A stretch of 64,000 nucleotides of DNA, from NCBI RefSeq assembly GCF_000196315.1, contig NC_014230.1, positions 744,001 to 808,000 of the forward strand. Reading direction: 5' to 3'. The DNA comes from Croceibacter atlanticus HTCC2559. GTDB taxonomy: Bacteria; Bacteroidota; Bacteroidia; Flavobacteriales; Flavobacteriaceae. The translations under genes were made by a program, and so were the position numbers. Below the pieces are notes generated by a model. That model ran no database searches. It was not told the origin of the DNA and saw nothing but the letters and a program-made list of their open reading frames with translations. Below are positions 17,931 to 26,304 of the stretch, one piece after another; positions within the stretch are counted from its first letter, which is position 1; the number at the start of each line of letters is the position of its first letter.

Positions 17931-19502
17931 CTAACCTTTAGATAGTTTTAGTCGCATTCCTGGTTTCAAGGAATTACTGCTAATATCGTTCCAATTTTTA
18001 AGATTTGAAACTGAAACACCAGGAATTTTATTCGCAATGCTCCAAAGTGAGTCGCCAGACTTAACTGTATATACTTTTCCTGTTATAGGTTTTGAGCTAC
18101 TAGCACTATTTCTGGTTGCTGCCACAGGCTTTCTTGGATAAATGGTTAGGCGTTGTCCTATTCTTATATTATTACTACGTAACCTGTTCCAGCGTTTTAT
18201 ACTGCTTACACTAACGCCGTAGCGTTCTGCAATTTTTCCTAAAACATCTCCAGATCTTACACGATACCTAACCTTATCATTAGCTTCAACTAAATTAGGT
18301 AGCGGCTTCTCTCTTTTTTCTAACTCTGTTTTAGCATATGCATATACTGCATTTTCATGAGTTACAAATATTCCTGCTTGCTCTGTTGGCAATCTTAAAT
18401 AGTAAGCTTCGTCTTCTATCTTAGGTATTATCCCTAGTTTATAGCTTGGGTTTAAAAACTCTAACATTCCAGAGTCTAATTGCGTTACTTCTGAAATTTG
18501 ATCAAAAGTGATCATATCTTTTATATGAATTGTATCTGTTTTAAAGTATGGAATCTCAGGCCTTTTAGGTTGAAAGCCGTGTTCTTCAGCATATTCAAAA
18601 ATATACATGGAAGCTAGGAATGCAGGCACATAACCTGCTGTTTCTCGTGGAAGAAATGGTCTTAAATTCCAATAATTTTTATAACCGCCACTACGTCTTA
18701 CTGCTTTATTTACATTACCTGGACCTGAGTTGTAGGCTGCTAGTGCCAAATCCCAATCTTCAAAAATATCATAAAGCTTAGAAAGGTATTTACAAGCTGC
18801 TTCTGTAGCCATGATAGGATCCATACGTTCATCTACATAAGAACTCACATCTAAGTCATACATTTTACCGGTAGAGAACATAAATTGCCATAAGCCAGTT
18901 GCTCCTACGCGAGATTTAGCTCGTGGATTAAGAGCAGACTCCACAATAGCCAAATATTTCATTTCCAGAGGTATGTCATACTTGTCTAACATTTGTTCGA
19001 ACATAGGAAAGTAATATTCACTAATAGCCATAAGGCGTTCGTAACTTTCTTTATTTCGTTTTAAGTACGATTTTATGACGTTCTCTAAAGATGGATTATA
19101 TTCAATATTAAAAGGCGTTTTAGCGTTAAGTTTTGCTAAACGTGCTTTAAGAGTGTCTGTTGGTAAATCAAAAATTACTGTCTCGTTATATGGTAAACTG
19201 TCTAATTTTGCGTGAAGCTCTTCGAAAATATCTTCGTTGGAAAGCTCTGCCATCCACAATGAATCTACACGTATGGCTTCTTTAATATCCTGTAAAGGTT
19301 CTTTATTTTCAAGTCTTACTAATGCAGCAGGAATGGTACGTTTAAACTCTGGGTTTTTTGTGTCTACAACTGTAGTATCAATGCTTTTATACATTGTTAT
19401 TCCTGTTGAATCCTGAATAATCTTACGTGGTTTTTTAATACTGTCTTGAGCACTAACACTTGTTGCTCCTATTAGGAGCGTAATAAAGATATATCTAAAC
19501 AT
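17931..19502 (-). CDS. membrane-bound lytic murein transglycosylase (MltD-like) with two LysM domains
   Basis: Cleaves peptidoglycan glycan strands. The 523 residues hold a signal peptide (ending SVSAQ), a helical linker, an SLT catalytic domain (about 160-310) with the catalytic Glu in LAIVESALNP, then GATGLWQFM and the AAYNSGPGNV motif, and two C-terminal LysM domains (about 405-450, YRVRSGDVLGKIAERYGVS; about 475-520, YTVKSGDSLWSIANKI) for wall binding. No lipobox is evident, unlike E. coli MltD. First gene of the leftward set with DUF4837 and DUF1311. Confidence 0.9.
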   Translation of the reverse strand: MFRYIFITLLIGATSVSAQDSIKKPRKIIQDSTGITMYKSIDTTVVDTKNPEFKRTIPAALVRLENKEPLQDIKEAIRVDSLWMAELSNEDIFEELHAKLDSLPYNETVIFDLPTDTLKARLAKLNAKTPFNIEYNPSLENVIKSYLKRNKESYERLMAISEYYFPMFEQMLDKYDIPLEMKYLAIVESALNPRAKSRVGATGLWQFMFSTGKMYDLDVSSYVDERMDPIMATEAACKYLSKLYDIFEDWDLALAAYNSGPGNVNKAVRRSGGYKNYWNLRPFLPRETAGYVPAFLASMYIFEYAEEHGFQPKRPEIPYFKTDTIHIKDMITFDQISEVTQLDSGMLEFLNPSYKLGIIPKIEDEAYYLRLPTEQAGIFVTHENAVYAYAKTELEKREKPLPNLVEANDKVRYRVRSGDVLGKIAERYGVSVSSIKRWNRLRSNNIRIGQRLTIYPRKPVAATRNSASSSKPITGKVYTVKSGDSLWSIANKIPGVSVSNLKNWNDISSNSLKPGMRLKLSKG

Positions 19503-19545
19503 AAATGGGCTTTGTGAGCAAACGATAAAATAGGAAAATTATTCT

Positions 19546-20730
19546 TTAATCTTCCAACGCTGCAATTCCTGGTAATTTTTTTCCTTCTAGCATTTCCAAC
19601 ATTGCACCACCACCAGTAGATACATAACTTACTTTGTTCTCAAAACCAAATTGCTTAACGGCAGCAACACTATCACCACCACCAACTAAAGAGAACGCTC
19701 CTTTTTCTGTGGCTTCTTCTATATAATTACCTAACTCTATAGTTCCTTTTGCAAAAGGCTCCATTTCAAAAACACCTAATGGACCATTCCATAAAATAGT
19801 TTTAGATTGTAATACTACGCCTTTAAACTCCTCAAGAGTTTTTGGGCCAACATCTAAGCCCATCCAACCATCACTTATGTTATCTACAGCTTCAATATTT
19901 GTATTTGCAAATTCAGAAAAACTGTCTGCAACAATCGCATCAGAAGGAAGGTGAATTTGCACGTTTTTTTCTTCAGCTTTTTCAATAATTTCTAGAGCAA
20001 GGTCTAGTTTGTCCTCTTCAACTAAAGAACTTCCTATTTTACCACCTTTGGCTTTAATGAAAGTAAATGTCATTCCGCCACCTATAATAAGATGATCTAT
20101 CTTGTCTAAAATATTTTCTATAACAGTAATCTTAGTGGATACTTTTGCACCTCCAAGGATAGCTGTAACTGGTTTGGTAGAGTTATTAAGAACTTTGTTT
20201 AAGCTCTCTATTTCTTTTTGTAAAAGGTAACCTACACATTTGTCTTCAAAATAATTTGCTACTACTGTTGTTGAGGCGTGAGCTCGATGTGCTGTACCAA
20301 AAGCATCATTTATATAAACATCACCTAATTTAGACAGCTGCTTTGCAAATTTCTGATCGCCTTTCTTTTCTTCTTCATGGTATCTAAGGTTTTCCAGTAG
20401 TAATACTTCACCGTTTTCTAACCTAGATACTGCATCTTCTGCAACTGGTCCTACACAATTAGAAGCAAATTTTGTTTGCACACCTAAAATTTCAGAAACT
20501 TTAGAACAGATGTGTTTTAAAGAATATTCTTCTTGCTCTCCTTTAGGACGCCCTAAGTGTGACATTAAAACAGCAGAACCACCATCTTCTAAGACTTTAA
20601 TAATTGTGTCTTTTGCAGCTTCTATTCTAGTTGTGTCTGTAACTTCAAAATCATCATTTAAAGGCACATTAAAATCTACTCTAATTAATGCTTTTTTATT
20701 TTTGAAATTATAGTCGTTAAGGGTTTTCAT
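19546..20730 (-). CDS. pgk: phosphoglycerate kinase
   Basis: Glycolytic enzyme, 1,3-bisphosphoglycerate plus ADP to 3-phosphoglycerate plus ATP. The 394-residue form begins MKTLNDYNFKNKKALIRVDFN; the open frame extends to 20808, but the family starts at this Met and a promoter element (20749-20756) lies between the two. Visible motifs: RVDFNVPL, SHLGRPKG, LLENLRYH, GGAKVSTK and the C-terminal GGGDSVAAV / STGGGAMLE. Monocistronic, divergent from holB. Confidence 0.95.
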   Translation of the reverse strand: MKTLNDYNFKNKKALIRVDFNVPLNDDFEVTDTTRIEAAKDTIIKVLEDGGSAVLMSHLGRPKGEQEEYSLKHICSKVSEILGVQTKFASNCVGPVAEDAVSRLENGEVLLLENLRYHEEEKKGDQKFAKQLSKLGDVYINDAFGTAHRAHASTTVVANYFEDKCVGYLLQKEIESLNKVLNNSTKPVTAILGGAKVSTKITVIENILDKIDHLIIGGGMTFTFIKAKGGKIGSSLVEEDKLDLALEIIEKAEEKNVQIHLPSDAIVADSFSEFANTNIEAVDNISDGWMGLDVGPKTLEEFKGVVLQSKTILWNGPLGVFEMEPFAKGTIELGNYIEEATEKGAFSLVGGGDSVAAVKQFGFENKVSYVSTGGGAMLEMLEGKKLPGIAALED

Positions 20731-20748
20731 AGTTACAAAGTTTAAAGG

Positions 20749-20756
20749 CAAAAGTA
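20749..20756 (-). promoter_or_regulatory. promoter -7 element of pgk
   Basis: TACTTTTG on the minus strand, 18 bases before the chosen ATG. It supports the start at 20730 over the upstream Met. Confidence 0.5.
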
Positions 20757-20851
20757 ATGAAATATCTCTTTTAACCATTGTTAAGTAAAAGAGGTTAACA
20801 TTACTCATTTCTATAAATTTTAATTTTCAATATCCTTTGCTATGGGAATGC

Positions 20852-20859
20852 TATATTTG
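20852..20859 (+). promoter_or_regulatory. promoter -7 element of holB, abutting the start codon
   Basis: TATATTTG ends three bases before the ATG at 20863, predicting a leaderless mRNA. Confidence 0.45.
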
Positions 20860-20862
20860 CGT

Positions 20863-22014
20863 ATGCTTTTTAAGGATATTATCGGGTTGCCCCACATTAA
20901 AAACCACCTTACAACAACTGCCGACAGGCGCAGGATTCCTCATGCACAATTGTTTGTTGGTAAAAGCGGAAGCGGGACTTTACCAATGGCAATTGCTTAT
21001 GCACAATATATTCTCTGTAATAATAGCAACGGTGATAATTTAGAAGACAATTCTTGTAATATGAGGTTTAATAACCTGTCTCATCCTGATTTGCATTTTG
21101 CGTTTCCTGTTGCCAACACAAAAGAAGTGTCTAAACATGCTGTTTCTAATCACTTTATGGCCCAATGGCGAGATTTTGTTAAAGACTCACCTTATGCAGA
21201 TGTTTTTGATTGGTATAAGCGTTTAGAAATAGAAAATAAACAAGGAAGAATTGGCGTAGATGAAGCTCAAGATGTTGTAAAAAAACTGTCTTTAAAAGCT
21301 TATGAAGGTGGTTTTAAGTGTATGATTATTTGGGGTGCAGATAAAATGAATACAGAAGCTTCTAACAAGCTACTAAAGCTAATAGAAGAGCCACCTGAAA
21401 AAACTGTATTCCTATTAATTACAGATGATGAGGATAGTATTATTCAAACTATATTAAGCAGATGCCAGGTATTGCATTTTCCACCTTTAGGAGAAGGAGA
21501 CATAGCAAAACATCTAATTGATTATGAAGGATTAGATATCGTAAATGCTCAAAAAATAGCGCATCAGTCTGATGGTGATTATAATATTGCCATGCATTTA
21601 TTACACAAGAATGAAGACGATGCACTTTTTGAAGAATGGTTTATTACTTGGGTACGTACCGCATTTAGAGCAAAAGGAAATAAAAAGGCAATAAATCCAT
21701 TATTAACTTGGAGTGAAACAATAGCTAAATCTGGTAGAGAAACCCAAAAACGATTTTTAGAATACTGTCAAAACTTTTTTAGACAAGCTTTGCTTATAAA
21801 TTACAACACACCAGAGTTAGTTTACCTACAGCCACAAACCTCTGGCTTTGATATAAATAAATTTGCACCATTTGTACACGAAAATAATATCTTGCAAATA
21901 AATGAAGCGCTACAAGATGCAATGTATCATATTGAGCGAAATGGAAATCCTAAAATTATTCTTAGTGATTTAAGTATTAAGTTAACTAGGTTCTTACACA
22001 CAAAAAGCGCCTAG
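20863..22014 (+). CDS. holB: DNA polymerase III subunit delta-prime
   Basis: Clamp-loader subunit, 383 residues from the start MLFKDIIGLPHIKNHL. The longer frame from 20842 adds MGMLYLR, which overlaps the promoter element. The AAA+ fold is shown by PHAQLFVGKSGSGTLPMA, where Thr replaces the Walker A Lys, as expected for a non-ATP-binding delta-prime; by the sensor/clamp region KLLKLIEEPPEKTVFLLIT and by SRCQVLHFPPL (SRC motif). Only 16 bases separate it from the UbiA-type gene, so holB may lead that operon. Confidence 0.85.
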   Translation: MLFKDIIGLPHIKNHLTTTADRRRIPHAQLFVGKSGSGTLPMAIAYAQYILCNNSNGDNLEDNSCNMRFNNLSHPDLHFAFPVANTKEVSKHAVSNHFMAQWRDFVKDSPYADVFDWYKRLEIENKQGRIGVDEAQDVVKKLSLKAYEGGFKCMIIWGADKMNTEASNKLLKLIEEPPEKTVFLLITDDEDSIIQTILSRCQVLHFPPLGEGDIAKHLIDYEGLDIVNAQKIAHQSDGDYNIAMHLLHKNEDDALFEEWFITWVRTAFRAKGNKKAINPLLTWSETIAKSGRETQKRFLEYCQNFFRQALLINYNTPELVYLQPQTSGFDINKFAPFVHENNILQINEALQDAMYHIERNGNPKIILSDLSIKLTRFLHTKSA

Positions 22015-22030
22015 GCAATTTTAAATTAAC

Positions 22031-22897
22031 ATGATAAAACAGATTTTTTCTTTACTTAGAATTAAAGATTGGATTAAAAATCTGTTTGTTTTTTTACCTG
22101 CATTTTTCTCTGGTTTAATTTTAGAACCAAATGTTTTTAAAGCTTCACTTATAGCATTTCTCCTATTCTCACTTTCAGCTAGTTTAATCTATATTATAAA
22201 TGATTATGTGGATAGAGCACAAGATAAATTACATCCTTTAAAAAAAGATAGACCAATTGCAAGTGGTAAGATTACACCAAAAGGTGCTTTAATTATTGCT
22301 GGCGTATTAGCATTAGTAATTACAATATTAGGATTATATTCTTTTTCCCTATTACTATTGCTGCCATTACTTCTCTATATAATTTTAAATCTTGGTTACA
22401 GTTTTGGTCTTAAGCATATTCCTATCTTAGACGTAAGTATAATTGCTATAGGGTTTATTTTAAGAGTGGTGTTTGGTGGCTTAGCCACAGAAATCTTTGT
22501 CTCTAAGTGGGCTTTTTTACTCACATTTTTTCTAGCGTTAGTATTAGCTTTGGGTAAACGTCGTGGCGAGCTTATTTCAATAAGCTCTACATCTCGAAAA
22601 GTTTTAGATGGTTACAATAAGGAGTTTTTAAATACTGCGTTAATTATTTGTGTGACTATTACTTTAGTATGCTATGTGATGTACACAATTTCAGATGATG
22701 TAATTGTTGCATTTGGATCAGACTACATATACTTTACTACTCTGTTTGTTATTATAGCATTACTTAGGTATTTACAACTTACGTTTGTTTATAATAAAAC
22801 AGAATCTCCTACAAAAGTGGTTTATAGTGATCATTTTATGCAGGTTATGATTGCGCTTTGGCTAATCTCATTTGCATTAATCATTTACTTCAAGTAA
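22031..22897 (+). CDS. UbiA-family prenyltransferase, decaprenyl-phosphate phosphoribosyltransferase (DPPR synthase)-like
   Basis: Polytopic membrane enzyme of 288 residues with about nine TM segments. The first Asp-rich motif NDYVDRAQDKLHPLKKDRP closely follows the mycobacterial Rv3806c form (NDVxDxxxDxxHPxKxxRP), which binds PRPP, and differs from quinone or heme UbiA proteins. The second region YSFGLKHIPILDV ... RVVFGG also fits. Predicted reaction: polyprenyl phosphate plus PRPP to polyprenyl-phospho-5-phosphoribose. Its stop is followed directly by the DprE1 start (TAAATG). The neighbours, DprE1, DprE2 and a phosphatase, complete the decaprenyl-phospho-arabinose route. Confidence 0.82.
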   Translation: MIKQIFSLLRIKDWIKNLFVFLPAFFSGLILEPNVFKASLIAFLLFSLSASLIYIINDYVDRAQDKLHPLKKDRPIASGKITPKGALIIAGVLALVITILGLYSFSLLLLLPLLLYIILNLGYSFGLKHIPILDVSIIAIGFILRVVFGGLATEIFVSKWAFLLTFFLALVLALGKRRGELISISSTSRKVLDGYNKEFLNTALIICVTITLVCYVMYTISDDVIVAFGSDYIYFTTLFVIIALLRYLQLTFVYNKTESPTKVVYSDHFMQVMIALWLISFALIIYFK

Positions 22898-24208
22898 ATG
22901 CCAAAACTAAAACACATAACCAATTGGGGTAACTTCCCTAAAATTAAAGCTCAAGAATTTAAGCTTAGAAATACAGACAATTCTCAGGAGTTTTTTAATT
23001 GCAAGACTATAATTCCACGTGGAAACGCAAGGTGTTATGGCGATGCATCCTTAAATAGTAGTGTTGTTTCTACACTACCTTTAAAACACTTTATAAATTT
23101 TAATAGCAAGAAAGGGTATATAACTTGTGAATGTGGTGTCTTATTTTCTGATATATTAGAGTTTATAGTTCCTAAAGGATTTTTTCTTCCTGTAACACCT
23201 GGCACAAAATTTATTACCGTTGGAGGTGCAATTGCAGCAGATATACACGGCAAAAACCATCATAATGAGGGTTGTTTTTCAGAGTTTGTTATTGAGTTTA
23301 AGTTGTTAACTGCACAGCACATAATAATAACGTGTTCAAGAACTGAAAATGAGAAGTTGTTTTGGGAAACTATAGGTGGCATGGGTTTAACAGGTATTAT
23401 CTTAAGTGCTACATTTCAGCTTAAACCCATAAAAACATCATACATAAAACAAGAAAGCATTAAGGCTAAAAACCTTGATGAAGTATTTCAGCTTTTTGAA
23501 ACCCATGAAGATTCTACTTATACCGTTGCTTGGATAGATTGTCTTAAGAAAGGTAAAGGTCTTGGCAGGTCTATACTTATAAAAGGAGACCATGCAGCAC
23601 CTTCCGATTTAAGTAAAAAACAATTAGAAAAGCCTCTTAAAATACACAGTTCCGGTAAACTTAAGATTCCATTCTTTTTTCCAAGTTTTGCTCTAAATAC
23701 TTTCACAGTTAAAGTATTTAATCTACTATATTACTTTAAGCAGTTTCATAAAACAACAGCAAGTGTTGTACATTATGATTCATTTTTTTATCCCTTAGAC
23801 GCCATACACCAATGGAATAATGTTTATGGAAAAAATGGATTTATACAATATCAATTTGTGGTAGATAAAGCCCGAAGTAAAGCTGCAATGAAAGAAGTTT
23901 TAGAAGCTATCTCTAAAAGTGGACAAGGATCTTTTTTAGCTGTATTGAAGCTTTTTGGCAAACAAAATATTAAAGCATTTAATTCATTTCCTATTGAAGG
24001 GTATACGTTGGCATTAGATTTTAAATTGAATAAAAAAGTTTTGCAATTGATTCCTATTTTAGATGCTATTATTTTAAAATATGAAGGACGCATTTATAGA
24101 GCAAAAGATTCTTGCTCTAACCCGAAATTAACCAACTATGTAACCGCACATAACCCTAAATTTGATTCTATCCAGAATAAACGAATTAAATCCCACAAGA
24201 CCATATGA
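22898..24208 (+). CDS. dprE1: decaprenylphosphoryl-beta-D-ribose 2'-oxidase (DprE1)-like FAD enzyme
   Basis: Flavoprotein of 436 residues predicted to oxidise polyprenyl-phospho-ribose at C2'. The FAD-binding domain shows PRGNARCYGDASLN (40-53), PVTPGTKFITVGGAIAADIH and GKNHH, closely like mycobacterial DprE1. The C-terminal domain has GYTLALDF (368-375) and IYRAKDS (399-405). Lys403 aligns with DprE1 Lys418. Ala372 falls where DprE1 has Cys387, the benzothiazinone target; the 31-residue distance between the two sites is identical. The end overlaps the next start as ATGA. A parS-like palindrome core occurs within codons at 23013-23024. Confidence 0.85.
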   Translation: MPKLKHITNWGNFPKIKAQEFKLRNTDNSQEFFNCKTIIPRGNARCYGDASLNSSVVSTLPLKHFINFNSKKGYITCECGVLFSDILEFIVPKGFFLPVTPGTKFITVGGAIAADIHGKNHHNEGCFSEFVIEFKLLTAQHIIITCSRTENEKLFWETIGGMGLTGIILSATFQLKPIKTSYIKQESIKAKNLDEVFQLFETHEDSTYTVAWIDCLKKGKGLGRSILIKGDHAAPSDLSKKQLEKPLKIHSSGKLKIPFFFPSFALNTFTVKVFNLLYYFKQFHKTTASVVHYDSFFYPLDAIHQWNNVYGKNGFIQYQFVVDKARSKAAMKEVLEAISKSGQGSFLAVLKLFGKQNIKAFNSFPIEGYTLALDFKLNKKVLQLIPILDAIILKYEGRIYRAKDSCSNPKLTNYVTAHNPKFDSIQNKRIKSHKTI

Positions 24209-24927
24209 TAGTATTAGGAGCAAACTCTGATGTAGCAAAAGCTTTTGTTGAAAAGATACTCAAAGAACAACACTTAAAGCGAGTATATCTTTGCTCATCT
24301 AATCCTAAAGAATTAGCGCCTTTTAAAGCTCACTTGGAGGTTAAGTATTCTGTTGATATTGAAGTTTTAGAATTTAACTTATTAGCTAACACTGTTAATA
24401 TAGATTATTCAGCGCTTGATTATAAACTTGTATTTTGTGCTTCTGGTTACTTAGGGAAACCTGCAGAAAAAGGCATTTTAGATGAACACGATAGTTTAAA
24501 AATTGTCACAATAAACTATGCAAAGTTAGTGGTAGAGCTTAATAAGATAGCAACCGATTTAGTTTCAAAAGGCTCCGGTACTATTATAGGATTAAGTTCT
24601 GTTGCTGGAGAACGCGGCAGGCAGAGTAATTTTTTATATGGTAGTGCAAAAGCAGGTTTTACAGCTTATTTAAGTGGTCTGAGAAACTATTTGGTTTCAA
24701 AAAATTGTCACGTTCTCACCGTAAAACCTGGTTTTATGGATACTAAAATGATTGAAGACATAGATACGCCTAAGCCTTTAACCATAACTGCCGAGAAAGC
24801 TGCACATCTTATTTATAAAGGCTATAAGTCTAAAAAAAACACAATATATATAGCTGGAATTTGGAGGTATATTATGGCTATAATAAAAATGATTCCAGAA
24901 TTTATATTTAAGAAACTGTCTCTTTGA
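24205..24927 (+). CDS. dprE2: SDR-family reductase, DprE2-like (decaprenylphosphoryl-2-keto-pentose reductase)
   Basis: NAD(P)H-dependent short-chain reductase of 240 residues, predicted to reduce the 2-keto intermediate to polyprenyl-phospho-arabinose. The nucleotide fold is VLGANSDVAKAF (3-14). The catalytic Ser is in GLSSVAGERG, and Tyr and Lys are in YGSAKAG. The C-terminal tail RYIMAIIKMIPEFIFKKL has the same pattern as mycobacterial DprE2 (RYVMxxLRxIPxxIFRKL), which argues for the specific subfamily. ATG overlaps the DprE1 stop; its own TGA overlaps the TTG start of the phosphatase gene. Confidence 0.83.
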   Translation: MIVLGANSDVAKAFVEKILKEQHLKRVYLCSSNPKELAPFKAHLEVKYSVDIEVLEFNLLANTVNIDYSALDYKLVFCASGYLGKPAEKGILDEHDSLKIVTINYAKLVVELNKIATDLVSKGSGTIIGLSSVAGERGRQSNFLYGSAKAGFTAYLSGLRNYLVSKNCHVLTVKPGFMDTKMIEDIDTPKPLTITAEKAAHLIYKGYKSKKNTIYIAGIWRYIMAIIKMIPEFIFKKLSL

Positions 24928-25514
24928 AAACACTTTATCTATATGATTTTGATGGAACCATCACCACTCGTGATTCACTTTTCGATGTCCTAAAGCTAAG
25001 CACAAGTACGTTTATTTATTATTTGAAAATTTTACAGTTTGCTCCAAAATTAATACTCACCAAACTAGGTATTTTAAAAAAAGGGCAAACCAAGGAATCT
25101 TTGGTTTCATTGTTTTTAAAGGGATATTCTAAAAAAGAATTAGAAGAGCTTGCAAAGCGCTATTTAAAATTAGCAAACAAGGAATCCTTATTTAGAAAAA
25201 AAGCCTTAAAACAACTTGAAACCGATCTTAAAGGCGGAGATGTATATATTGTTTCTGCATCTTTAGAATTTTGGCTTAAACCAATAGCAGCTGCATTGGA
25301 TGTACAATTAATTTGTACTGAGGTTGCTTATAATGACTCAGTCTTTACAGGTAAATTTTCTACACCTAATTGCAATTATGCTGAAAAAGCTAGACGCGTA
25401 AAAGCAGAGATAGACCTTTCAAATTATGATAGCATTGTTTATTATGGAGATTCAAAAGGAGATTTAAACATGAAGCCCATAGTTACCAAGTTTCATCTCA
25501 ATTATTTTAAATAA
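24924..25514 (+). CDS. HAD-IB family phosphatase
   Basis: A 196-residue haloacid-dehalogenase phosphatase of the phosphoserine phosphatase-like subgroup. Motif I is YDFDGTITTRDS (nucleophile Asp8, general acid Asp10), motif II VSASLEFW, motif III Lys in the YAEKARR region and motif IV YYGDSKGDL. The start is TTG at 24924, inside the dprE2 stop (TTGA). Position at the end of the DPPR synthase-DprE1-DprE2 set makes it a candidate for removing the 5-phosphate from polyprenyl-phospho-5-phosphoribose, a step done in mycobacteria by an unrelated PAP2-type enzyme. The substrate is inference. Confidence 0.75.
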   Translation: MKTLYLYDFDGTITTRDSLFDVLKLSTSTFIYYLKILQFAPKLILTKLGILKKGQTKESLVSLFLKGYSKKELEELAKRYLKLANKESLFRKKALKQLETDLKGGDVYIVSASLEFWLKPIAAALDVQLICTEVAYNDSVFTGKFSTPNCNYAEKARRVKAEIDLSNYDSIVYYGDSKGDLNMKPIVTKFHLNYFK

Positions 25515-25517
25515 AAA

Positions 25518-25541
25518 AACGCTTATCCTAAGACAAGCGTT
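25518..25541. terminator. terminator between HAD phosphatase and ompH
   Basis: AACGCTT (25518-25524) pairs with AAGCGTT (25535-25541), extended inward after a mismatch. The T-run is better on the minus strand (seven T), so it mainly ends the ompH transcript. Confidence 0.6.
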
Positions 25542-25573
25542 CTGCTAAATTAAAAAGTTGGTTAGTTAGAAAG

Positions 25574-26083
25574 TTACTCTTTAACTTCAGCATTAATTTC
25601 TTCAAGAACATCTTGAGTAATATCCTTACCTTCTTTAGCATACATAATGTTTGCTGTTTCATTAGATCCAAAAATGTAAGTGTAACCGTTATCCTTACCG
25701 TAATCCTTTACATAAGTTTTAACTTTTGTAATTATTGAATCTATTTCCTTATCACTCTCTGCTCTTAACTGCTGCGAACGCATTTGCTGTTGTTGTTGCA
25801 GTTGTTGTTGTTTTTGCATTAGCTTTCCTTCTGCTTCTTGACGTTGTGAATTAGACATAGAGTTAGCGTTGCTTTGGTATTCTTGTACTTCTGCTTGAAA
25901 TTGTTTTGCTACAGAATCCATTTCTTTCTTCATAGCTTCTGCCATAGTATTATACTTGGCTTCTGTATCTTTCATTTCTTTGTATTCCTTTAATAAAACA
26001 GTATTGTCTACATAAGCTGTTTTATCTTGGTTGCAAGACGCTAAAACTAAAAGCGCACCTAAAGCAATTACAATAGTTTTCAT
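25574..26083 (-). CDS. OmpH/Skp-like periplasmic chaperone, predicted lipoprotein
   Basis: A 169-residue envelope protein of the OmpH (Skp) family that shields unfolded outer-membrane proteins. It has a lipobox (LASC, Cys17) rather than a plain signal peptide. The centre (about 40-115) is a coiled coil with a Gln-rich run (KQQQLQQQQQM). The C-terminal strand YTYIFGSNETANIMY and DITQDVLEEIN are typical of the family. The lipid anchor distinguishes it from soluble Skp. Transcribed alone from a promoter element at 26110-26117. Confidence 0.85.
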   Translation of the reverse strand: MKTIVIALGALLVLASCNQDKTAYVDNTVLLKEYKEMKDTEAKYNTMAEAMKKEMDSVAKQFQAEVQEYQSNANSMSNSQRQEAEGKLMQKQQQLQQQQQMRSQQLRAESDKEIDSIITKVKTYVKDYGKDNGYTYIFGSNETANIMYAKEGKDITQDVLEEINAEVKE

Positions 26084-26109
26084 AATGTTTGTTTTTCTAA
26101 ATTAAGCGG

Positions 26110-26117
26110 CAAAAATA
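26110..26117 (-). promoter_or_regulatory. promoter -7 element of ompH-like gene
   Basis: TATTTTTG on the minus strand, 26 bases before the start codon. The rest of the spacer 26118-26304 holds nothing I can recognise. Confidence 0.5.
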
Positions 26118-26304
26118 GGAAAGTGTTTATGAAATATTGCATTTTACATAAGTATAATTAAAATATATAGAATTTACAATTAACATAATTTATATTTATC
26201 AAAATGTCTGCAAATAAATCAATTCTAAGCTATTTTCTAAGGTGCAGCTTATAAATTATGTTGCTCAGCTTAAAAAAGGCTTAAAAAGCACTTTAAACAG
26301 CGAA

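Noticed and set aside
20837-21043. Frame overlapping the start of holB in another phase
   Set aside because: holB has clear clamp-loader motifs in its own frame; this one has none.
25780-25820. Trinucleotide repeat of TTG/CTG type as a possible phase-variable tract
   Set aside because: It is explained by the Gln run in the OmpH-like coiled coil, is imperfect, and unit changes would keep the frame.
26118-26304. Possible small gene in the spacer before ompH
   Set aside because: No frame of reasonable length with start, composition and flanking signals was found on either strand.
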